A stretch of 64,000 bases of DNA. Source: Pseudomonas chlororaphis. GTDB lineage: Bacteria > Pseudomonadota > Gammaproteobacteria > Pseudomonadales > Pseudomonadaceae. The stretch spans positions 2,555,734 to 2,619,733 of the forward strand of contig CP011020.1 in assembly GCA_001023535.1 (NCBI GenBank), read 5' to 3'. Of this stretch, positions 58,085 to 64,000 are shown one piece after another (within the stretch, counting starts at the first letter, position 1; each line of letters begins with the position of its first letter). The notes under the pieces were generated by a model. That model saw only the letters and a program-made list of their open reading frames with translations. It did no database searches and was not told where the DNA came from. Position numbers and translations under genes: made by a program.

Positions 58085-58121
58085 AATTCAAATATTACGA
58101 AAAAAAGCCCGAGGCCAGCCG

Positions 58122-59660
58122 ATGCCCACTTCTACCTTGCCTACGCCCCCTCTCGCCGAGGTTTACGATGTCGCCGTGATTGGCGGCGGTATCAACGGCG
58201 TGGGGATTGCCGCGGACGCTGCCGGTCGCGGTCTTTCGGTGTTCCTTTGCGAAAAGGACGATCTGGCCAGCCACACGTCGTCGGCCAGCAGTAAATTGAT
58301 TCATGGCGGCCTGCGCTACCTCGAACACTACGAGTTCCGCCTGGTGCGCGAGGCACTGGCCGAACGCGAGGTGCTGCTGGCCAAGGCGCCGCACATCGTC
58401 AAGCAAATGCGCTTCGTGCTGCCCCACCGCCCGCACTTGCGTCCGGCGTGGATGATTCGCGCCGGCCTGTTCCTCTACGATCACCTCGGCAAGCGTGAAC
58501 AGCTCGCCGGCTCCAAGAGCTTGAAATTCGGTGCCGACAGCGCGCTGAAAAGCGAGATCACCAAAGGCTTCGAATACTCCGACTGCTGGGTCGACGACGC
58601 CCGATTGGTAGTGCTCAACGCCATGGCCGCCCGGGAAAAAGGCGCCCATATCCACACCCGCACTCGTTGCGTGAACGCCCGTCGCAGCAAAGGCCTTTGG
58701 CACCTGCACCTGGAACGTGCCGACGGCAGCCTGTTTTCGATTCGCGCCAAGGCACTGGTGAATGCCGCTGGCCCGTGGGTGGCCAAGTTCATTCGCGATG
58801 ACCTGAAGATGGAATCGCCCTACGGCATCCGCCTGATCCAGGGCAGCCACCTGATCGTGCCGAAACTCTATGAAGGCGAACATGCGCACATTCTTCAAAA
58901 CGAAGACCAACGCATCGTGTTCACCATTCCGTACCTGAACCAGTTCACCCTGATCGGCACCACCGATCGCGAATACACCGGCGATCCGGCCAAAGTGGCC
59001 ATCACTGAAGGCGAAACCGATTACCTGCTGAAAGTGGTCAACGCCCACTTCAAGAAACAGCTCAGCCGCGACGACATCCTGCACAGCTATTCCGGCGTGC
59101 GTCCGCTGTGCAACGACGAATCCGACAACCCGTCGGCCGTGACCCGGGACTACACCCTGGCGCTCTCCGGCGGCGGCGAAGAAGCCCCCTTGCTCTCGGT
59201 GTTCGGTGGCAAGCTGACCACCTACCGCAAGCTGGCCGAGTCGGCCATGGCGCAACTGGCTCCGTACTTCACCCAGATGCGCCCGAGCTGGACCGCCGTC
59301 GCCACGCTTCCTGGCGGCGAAAACATGACCACCCCGCAAGCGCTGTGCTCGGCCATCCGCGACAAGTTCGACTGGCTGCCCACCGACATCGCCCGGCGCT
59401 GGGCCACCACCTATGGCAGCCGCACCTGGCGCATGCTGGAAGGCGTGCAGACGCTCGCCGACCTGGGCGAACACCTCGGCGGCGGCCTCTATACCCGCGA
59501 AGTCGACTATCTGTGCAGCGATGAGTGGGCCGTCGACGCCCAGGACATCCTTTGGCGTCGTAGCAAGCTGGGCCTGTTCACCACTGCGGCCGAACAGCAA
59601 AAGCTTCAGCAATACCTGGAAAAGGTCGAGCACAACCGCCGCAAAATCGAAGCGGCCTGA
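58122..59660 (+). CDS. glpD: Aerobic glycerol-3-phosphate dehydrogenase
   Basis: Peripheral membrane flavoprotein of 512 residues that oxidises glycerol-3-phosphate to dihydroxyacetone phosphate and feeds quinone. The FAD dinucleotide motif is VAVIGGGINGVGIAADAAGRG (about 17-36). SSKLIHGGLRYLEHYEF and the FGGKLTTYRKLAE stretch are typical. The start MPTSTLPTPPLAEVYD is used; an in-frame ATG 54 bp upstream is inside the operator. It completes the glycerol pathway with glpF and glpK. Confidence 0.95.
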   Translation: MPTSTLPTPPLAEVYDVAVIGGGINGVGIAADAAGRGLSVFLCEKDDLASHTSSASSKLIHGGLRYLEHYEFRLVREALAEREVLLAKAPHIVKQMRFVLPHRPHLRPAWMIRAGLFLYDHLGKREQLAGSKSLKFGADSALKSEITKGFEYSDCWVDDARLVVLNAMAAREKGAHIHTRTRCVNARRSKGLWHLHLERADGSLFSIRAKALVNAAGPWVAKFIRDDLKMESPYGIRLIQGSHLIVPKLYEGEHAHILQNEDQRIVFTIPYLNQFTLIGTTDREYTGDPAKVAITEGETDYLLKVVNAHFKKQLSRDDILHSYSGVRPLCNDESDNPSAVTRDYTLALSGGGEEAPLLSVFGGKLTTYRKLAESAMAQLAPYFTQMRPSWTAVATLPGGENMTTPQALCSAIRDKFDWLPTDIARRWATTYGSRTWRMLEGVQTLADLGEHLGGGLYTREVDYLCSDEWAVDAQDILWRRSKLGLFTTAAEQQKLQQYLEKVEHNRRKIEAA

Positions 59661-59679
59661 AGGCAAGACTGCCTGACCC

Positions 59680-59712
59680 AAGCCCCTGAATCGTGCGATT
59701 CAGGGGCTTTTT
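59680..59712 (+). terminator. Terminator of glpD
   Basis: AAGCCCCTGAATC pairs with GATTCAGGGGCTT around GTGC, with TTT following. Confidence 0.85.
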
Positions 59713-59735
59713 GCTATCTGGCGTCCACCAATGCC

Positions 59736-59826
59736 CCTGTGGGAGCGAGCTTGCCCGCGATGACGCCTGCACATTCAACATCTATATGACTGGCACACCG
59801 CATTCGCGAGCAAGCTCGCTCCCACA
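59736..59826. repeat. REP pair, family A
   Basis: Inverted units at 59736-59763 and 59801-59826, upstream of the transporter control region. Confidence 0.85.
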
Positions 59827-59850
59827 ATGGATTAATGCGACCTCAGGGCA

Positions 59851-59895
59851 TTCGGTTTTCCGAACAAGACCCATCAGTCAGTTCGGCCAGCCGGA
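59851..59895 (+). promoter_or_regulatory. AauR-type activator sites of the aat operon
   Basis: TTCGG-TTTT-CCGAA (59851-59864) is a perfect inverted repeat of the AauR type as I recall it from P. putida. TTCGG-CCAG-CCGGA (59882-59895) is a near copy 31 bp further, three helical turns. Both lie upstream of the sigma-54 promoter. Confidence 0.7.
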
Positions 59896-59972
59896 TAAAC
59901 AACCGGCAAATAAACCTGAAACAAAACATTAATTACTTTATAAAACATATAGTTAACCTGTATCGACTGGCC

Positions 59973-59988
59973 TGGCACGAGTCATGCT
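59973..59988 (+). promoter_or_regulatory. Sigma-54 promoter of the aat operon
   Basis: TGGCACG-AGTC-ATGCT fits the -24/-12 consensus TGGCACG-N4-TTGCW at all but one base, with GG and GC spaced by 10 bp. It lies about 120 bp before the binding-protein gene. Confidence 0.75.
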
Positions 59989-60106
59989 CTACACTCCTTC
60001 GAGACGAATGCCTGCATGCCAACACAACAGGAGCTGCCAGGCGTTTCGAAGCACTCAGGGCCGACGTACCGGCTGAAATAAAAAAAACAATGTCGAGGAA
60101 ACATCG

Positions 60107-61021
60107 ATGCGCATCGTTCCCCATCTTCTGGGCGCAGCCATTGCTGCCGCTCTGATCAGCACCCCGGTTTTCGCCGCCGAACTGACCGGCACGCTGAAAA
60201 AGATCAAAGAGTCCGGCGTCATCACGCTTGGGCATCGCGACGCTTCCATTCCGTTCTCCTACATCGCAGACGCTTCCGGCAAGCCGGTGGGCTACTCCCA
60301 CGACATCCAGCTGAAAGTCGTCGAAGCACTGAAAAAAGACCTGGACCTGCCGAACCTGCAGGTCAAGTACAACCTGGTGACCTCGCAAACCCGCATCCCG
60401 CTGGTGCAGAACGGCACCGTGGACCTGGAGTGCGGCTCCACCACCAACAACGTCGAGCGTCAGCAACAGGTTGATTTCTCCGTCGGCATCTTCGAGATCG
60501 GCACCCGCCTGCTCTCCAAGAAAGACTCCAAGTACAAGGATTTCGACGATCTGAAGGGCAAGAACGTCGTGACCACCGCCGGCACCACCTCCGAGCGCCT
60601 GCTCAAGGCAATGAACGCCGACAAGCAGATGGGCATGAACGTCATCTCTGCCAAGGACCACGGCGAGTCCTTCCAGATGCTGGAATCGGGCCGTGCCGTC
60701 GCGTTCATGATGGATGACGCCCTGCTGGCCGGCGAAGCGGCCAAGGCCAAGAAGGCCGACGACTGGGCCGTCACCGGTACACCACAGTCCTACGAGATCT
60801 ACGGCTGCATGATGCGCAAGGGCGACGAGCCGTTCAAGAAAGCGGTCGACGACGCCATCAAGGCGACCTATGCCTCGGGCGAGATCAACAAGATCTACGA
60901 CAAGTGGTTCACCCAGCCCATCCCACCGAAAAACCTGAACCTGAACTTCCCGATGAGCGATGAGCTCAAGGCATTGATCGCCAATCCGACCGACAAAGCG
61001 GCTGACGACAAGAAGTCCTGA
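60107..61021 (+). CDS. aatJ: Glutamate/aspartate ABC transporter binding protein
   Basis: A periplasmic solute-binding protein of 304 residues (family 3, like E. coli GltI). The signal peptide is MRIVPHLLGAAIAAALISTPVFA. The family signature GHRDASIPFSYIADASGKPVGYSHD (about 45-69) carries the amino acid-binding residues, and LECGSTTNNVERQQ is conserved in GltI/AatJ. It delivers acidic amino acids to the AatQM permease. A GAGG site precedes the ATG, and a hairpin follows the stop. Control by AauS/AauR with sigma-54 is indicated by the upstream sites. Confidence 0.93.
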   Translation: MRIVPHLLGAAIAAALISTPVFAAELTGTLKKIKESGVITLGHRDASIPFSYIADASGKPVGYSHDIQLKVVEALKKDLDLPNLQVKYNLVTSQTRIPLVQNGTVDLECGSTTNNVERQQQVDFSVGIFEIGTRLLSKKDSKYKDFDDLKGKNVVTTAGTTSERLLKAMNADKQMGMNVISAKDHGESFQMLESGRAVAFMMDDALLAGEAAKAKKADDWAVTGTPQSYEIYGCMMRKGDEPFKKAVDDAIKATYASGEINKIYDKWFTQPIPPKNLNLNFPMSDELKALIANPTDKAADDKKS

Positions 61022-61042
61022 TTTTTCTGACTAACCTTATCT

Positions 61043-61077
61043 CCTGAAGGGGCCCCGCCCTTTCAGGGGATGGTCAC
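61043..61077 (+). terminator. Attenuator hairpin behind aatJ
   Basis: CCTGAAGGGG pairs with CCCTTTCAGG (one G-T pair) without a strong T-run. It probably lets the binding protein be made in excess over the membrane genes. Confidence 0.55.
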
Positions 61078-61216
61078 TCCCTGCTGGCATATCTGGAAAC
61101 ACTCGAGGCGGTGGTTGTCGAGCCGATCGCGTGTGCCTGGCCTTTACAGGCCAGGACGGGAACGGAGCTTCCCCAGGCGGGCATTTGCACATCGAACGAT
61201 CTGAGGGGAGACCCTA

Positions 61217-61963
61217 ATGAATTACAACTGGGACTGGGGCGTGTTCTTCAAGTCCACCGGCGTGGGCAGCGAGACTTATCTCGACTGGTACATCGCCGGC
61301 CTGGGCTGGACCATCGCCATCGCCGTCGTCGCCTGGATCATCGCCCTGATGCTGGGCTCTATCCTGGGCGTGATGCGCACCGTGCCGAACCGGCTGGTGT
61401 CGGGCATCGCCACCTGCTACGTGGAGCTTTTCCGCAACGTGCCGCTGCTGGTTCAGCTGTTCATCTGGTACTTCCTGGTGCCCGACCTGCTGCCCGAAAA
61501 CCTGCAGGAGTGGTACAAGCAGGACCTGAACCCGACCACCTCGGCCTACCTGAGCGTCGTCGTGTGCCTGGGGCTGTTTACCGCCGCCCGGGTCTGCGAA
61601 CAGGTGCGCACCGGTATCCAGGCGCTGCCGCGCGGCCAGGAATCCGCTGCCCGCGCCATGGGCTTCAAGCTGCCGCAGATCTACTGGAACGTGCTGCTGC
61701 CCCAGGCGTATCGGATCATCATTCCGCCGCTGACCTCGGAATTCCTCAACGTCTTCAAGAACTCCTCCGTGGCCTCGCTGATCGGCCTGATGGAATTGCT
61801 CGCGCAGACCAAGCAGACCGCCGAGTTCTCCGCCAACCTGTTCGAAGCCTTTACCCTGGCGACGCTGATCTACTTCACCTTGAACATGAGCCTGATGCTG
61901 CTCATGCGCATGGTCGAGAAGAAAGTCGCGGTGCCCGGCCTGATCTCCGTGGGGGGTAAATGA
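61217..61963 (+). CDS. aatQ: Glutamate/aspartate ABC permease, first subunit
   Basis: A 248-residue inner-membrane permease of the polar amino acid HisM type, with about five segments and the EAA loop GIQALPRGQESAARAMGF (family: EAAxxxG). It opens MNYNWDWGVFF like GltJ. It pairs with the next subunit to form the channel. The ATG is preceded by GGGGAG. It ends in a TGATG overlap with aatM. The name follows P. aeruginosa/P. putida usage; E. coli calls it GltJ. Confidence 0.92.
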   Translation: MNYNWDWGVFFKSTGVGSETYLDWYIAGLGWTIAIAVVAWIIALMLGSILGVMRTVPNRLVSGIATCYVELFRNVPLLVQLFIWYFLVPDLLPENLQEWYKQDLNPTTSAYLSVVVCLGLFTAARVCEQVRTGIQALPRGQESAARAMGFKLPQIYWNVLLPQAYRIIIPPLTSEFLNVFKNSSVASLIGLMELLAQTKQTAEFSANLFEAFTLATLIYFTLNMSLMLLMRMVEKKVAVPGLISVGGK

Positions 61964-62634
61964 TGGAATTCGATTTCAGCGGTGTCGTCCCGGCCATTCC
62001 CGGCCTGTGGAATGGCATGGTGATGACCTTGAAACTGATGGCCCTGGGTGTCGTCGGCGGGATCATCCTGGGGACGATCCTGGCGTTGATGCGCCTGTCC
62101 CACAACAAACTGATCTCCAACATCGCCGGCGCGTACGTCAACTACTTCCGCTCGATCCCGCTGCTGCTGGTCATCACCTGGTTCTACCTGGCGGTGCCGT
62201 TCGTGCTGCGCTGGATCACCGGCGAAGACACGCCGATCGGGGCCTTCGGCTCCTGCGTCGTGGCCTTCATGATGTTCGAGGCGGCGTACTTCTGCGAAAT
62301 CGTGCGCGCCGGCGTGCAGTCGATCCCCAAGGGCCAGATGGGTGCGGCCCAGGCCCTGGGCATGAACTATGGCCAGACCATGCGCCTGATCATCCTGCCC
62401 CAGGCGTTCCGCAAGATGACCCCGCTGCTGCTGCAGCAGAGCATCATCCTGTTTCAGGACACCTCGCTGGTCTACACGGTCGGCCTGGTGGACTTCCTCA
62501 ATGCTTCGCGGGCCAATGGCGACATCATCGGCCGCTCCAATGAGTTCCTGATCGTCGCAGGTCTCGTGTACTTCACAATCAGCTTTGCCGCCTCGCTGCT
62601 GGTCAAGCGTCTGCAAAAAAGGTTCGCCGTATGA
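61960..62634 (+). CDS. aatM: Glutamate/aspartate ABC permease, second subunit
   Basis: A 224-residue permease subunit (GltK type) with about five segments and the EAA loop [19 protein letters not shown]. Two in-frame ATGs overlap the aatQ stop (61960 and 61963); either start gives the same protein within one residue. The last base group overlaps the ATPase start by 4 bp, so the three transport genes are tightly coupled. Confidence 0.92.
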   Translation: MMEFDFSGVVPAIPGLWNGMVMTLKLMALGVVGGIILGTILALMRLSHNKLISNIAGAYVNYFRSIPLLLVITWFYLAVPFVLRWITGEDTPIGAFGSCVVAFMMFEAAYFCEIVRAGVQSIPKGQMGAAQALGMNYGQTMRLIILPQAFRKMTPLLLQQSIILFQDTSLVYTVGLVDFLNASRANGDIIGRSNEFLIVAGLVYFTISFAASLLVKRLQKRFAV

Positions 62635-63365
62635 TCTCTATCAAGAACATCAACAAGTGGTATGGGGACTTCCAGGTACTGACCAATTGCAGCACCGAGG
62701 TCAGCAAGGGTGAGGTCGTGGTGGTGTGCGGCCCTTCGGGTTCGGGCAAGTCCACGCTGATCAAGTGCGTGAACGCCTTGGAGCCATTCCAGAAAGGCGA
62801 CATCGTGGTCGACGGCACCTCCATCGCCGACCCGAAGACCAACCTGCCGAAATTGCGTTCGCGGGTGGGCATGGTGTTCCAGCACTTCGAGCTGTTCCCG
62901 CACCTGACCATCACCGAAAACCTGACCATCGCGCAGATCAAGGTGCTGGGCCGCAGCAAGGAAGAAGCCACCAAGAAAGGCCTGCAACTGCTCGAGCGCG
63001 TCGGCCTGTCGGCCCATGCCCATAAGCACCCGGGCCAGCTCTCCGGCGGCCAACAGCAGCGCGTGGCGATCGCCCGGGCCCTGGCGATGGACCCGGTGGT
63101 GATGCTGTTCGACGAACCCACCTCGGCCCTCGACCCGGAAATGGTCAACGAAGTGCTCGACGTGATGGTGCAACTGGCCCACGAAGGCATGACCATGATG
63201 TGCGTGACCCACGAAATGGGCTTCGCCCGCAAAGTGGCGAACCGGGTGATCTTCATGGACCAGGGCCAGATCATCGAAGACTGCAAGAAAGAAGAGTTCT
63301 TCGGCGACATCAGCGCCCGCTCCGAACGTGCGCAGCACTTCCTTGAGAAAATCCTGCAGCACTAA
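62631..63365 (+). CDS. aatP: Glutamate/aspartate ABC transporter ATPase
   Basis: A 244-residue ATPase of the polar amino acid family (GltL/GlnQ type). Walker A is [10 protein letters not shown] (about 35-44), the Q-loop [13 protein letters not shown], the signature [16 protein letters not shown], Walker [15 protein letters not shown] and the switch His in CVTHEMGFA. It powers uptake of glutamate, aspartate and probably their amides. It is the last gene of the aatJQMP operon, followed by a REP pair and the sensor kinase. Confidence 0.95.
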   Translation: MISIKNINKWYGDFQVLTNCSTEVSKGEVVVVCGPSGSGKSTLIKCVNALEPFQKGDIVVDGTSIADPKTNLPKLRSRVGMVFQHFELFPHLTITENLTIAQIKVLGRSKEEATKKGLQLLERVGLSAHAHKHPGQLSGGQQQRVAIARALAMDPVVMLFDEPTSALDPEMVNEVLDVMVQLAHEGMTMMCVTHEMGFARKVANRVIFMDQGQIIEDCKKEEFFGDISARSERAQHFLEKILQH

Positions 63366-63393
63366 GCGTCGCCTTCTTTTAGACGCACTTGCT

Positions 63394-63527
63394 CTTGTGG
63401 CAAGGGAGCTTGCTCCCGCTGGGTCGCGCAGCGACCCCAAACCGGTAAATGCATTGCATCTGGCACACCGCACGAACCGTTTTGCGACTGCTTCGCAGCC
63501 GAGCGGGAGCAAGCTCCCTCGCCACAG
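63394..63527. repeat. REP pair, family B
   Basis: Inverted units at 63394-63420 and 63503-63527, the first followed by GGGTCGC-GCGACCC, between the ATPase and sensor kinase genes. Confidence 0.8.
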
Positions 63528-63579
63528 AGCCGCGTTCGAAGGACGACCGCAGCACACTGGTTGACCCAAGGCTTCTGTG

Positions 63580-64000
63580 ATGAAATGCGACCCCACCCTC
63601 TATCGCGCCGCGCCGCCATCACTTGCCGTGAAACCTCGCCTGATCCGCCACCTGTTCCTACCGCCGCTGATCATCGCGTTGATGATCGGCCTGGGCTATC
63701 TCGGCTTCTGGATCAGCGAACACTATGGCGTGCGTGGCCTTGCCGAGAACGGCGAGCGCCAGCTGGAGCTGCATGCCCGGGCGGTGGAGAGTGAAATCAG
63801 CAAGTACACCTACTTGCCGAGCCTGCTGGAGCTTGAATCGAGTGTCTCGACGCTGCTCGACGACCCGACACCCGAACACCGCAAGACCGTCAACGAATAC
63901 CTCGAAGGCCTGAACCGGCGCAGCCGCAGCCGGGCCATCTACGTGATGGACACGACCGGCCGCGTCATGGCCACCAGCAACTGGCGCGACGTCGACAGTT
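63580..64000 (+). CDS. aauS: Sensor histidine kinase AauS-like (partial, runs off window)
   Basis: The first 140 codons of a kinase cut by the window end. A short basic start (MKCDPTLYRAAPPSLAVKPRL) precedes a membrane segment (HLFLPPLIIALMIGLGYLGFWI). A periplasmic sensor domain of DctB type follows (GVRGLAENGERQLELHARAVESEISKY, TYLPSLLELESSVSTLLDD, RAIYVMDTTGRVMATSNW). The acidic amino acid transporter operon lies immediately upstream, the setting of AauS in P. putida and P. aeruginosa. The kinase domain and the regulator AauR should lie beyond 64000. An overlapping frame near 63561 is a shadow. Confidence 0.8.
   Translation, partial: MKCDPTLYRAAPPSLAVKPRLIRHLFLPPLIIALMIGLGYLGFWISEHYGVRGLAENGERQLELHARAVESEISKYTYLPSLLELESSVSTLLDDPTPEHRKTVNEYLEGLNRRSRSRAIYVMDTTGRVMATSNWRDVDS

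Noticed and set aside
58095..59681. 528-codon minus-strand frame opposite glpD
   Set aside because: Antisense shadow of glpD, which is unmistakable on the + strand.
61111..61959. Arg/Pro-rich + strand frame overlapping aatQ
   Set aside because: It is the alternative frame of the permease; no ribosome site and shadow composition.

Overview
The window is a chromosomal segment of a Pseudomonas, most likely of the P. fluorescens species group. It has high GC, dense short-gap operons and GTG/TTG starts. Gene neighbourhoods are pseudomonad: colRS-warA-inaA, mexVW behind an imelysin/di-haem operon, argG-motY-pyrC-rnt-prx-bfd-bfrB-grxD, argF-ABC, glpFKRD and aatJQMP-aauS. Many REP-type palindromes sit between genes. 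I see no rRNA, tRNA, IS element, prophage or CRISPR array. Gene order comparisons with P. aeruginosa are from memory, not from a search.

Layout. 1-3.4 kb: an AroP-type permease, then an AT-rich gap leading to an unrecognised two-gene cassette, a 45-residue peptide followed by a 321-residue protein with metallo-aminopeptidase/dioxygenase-like motifs. 3.7-10.1 kb: rluB, scpB, scpA, a YciO-type protein and the PHP nuclease (leftward), then yciB, yciI and a small coiled-coil membrane protein (rightward). 10.1-12.9 kb: a Cpx-like two-component system with a Spy/CpxP-like protein between regulator and kinase. 13.1-21.2 kb: di-haem oxidoreductase, imelysin and DUF1513 genes, then a MexVW-like RND pump. 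21.4-26.1 kb: colR-colS, warA-inaA-small membrane gene, and a divergent PAP2 phosphatase. Two sequences matching the ColR box as I recall it lie in front of the regulated neighbours. 26.3-34.3 kb: groESL with a heat-shock promoter and structured leader, fxsA, a HugZ-type protein, an SDR, apbC and metG.

34.4-39.1 kb: a highly unusual rnf-like operon followed by nth and a PA3496-type small gene. RnfC is absent, RnfB has no membrane anchor, and RnfA/RnfE lack all four cysteines of the intramembrane Fe-S cluster. 39.1-40.7 kb: an orphan LuxR-type response regulator and a small membrane protein. 40.8-53.6 kb: argG, motY, pyrC, rnt, peroxiredoxin, bfd, bfrB, grxD, a molybdopterin oxidoreductase, argF, an iron-type ABC ATPase and a PhzF protein. 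53.7-59.7 kb: ybaK and the glycerol genes glpF, glpK, glpR, glpD. 59.8-64 kb: an acidic amino acid ABC transporter driven by a sigma-54 promoter with upstream AauR-type palindromes, and the start of the cognate sensor kinase, cut by the window end.

Most genes are core metabolism or stress functions. The strongest candidates for something undescribed are the peptide/enzyme cassette at 2.2-3.4 kb and the cysteine-less, RnfC-less Rnf variant at 34.4-38.1 kb. The regulatory sites (ColR, AauR/sigma-54, ArgR, Fur, CpxR, sigma-32) tie several neighbourhoods together.
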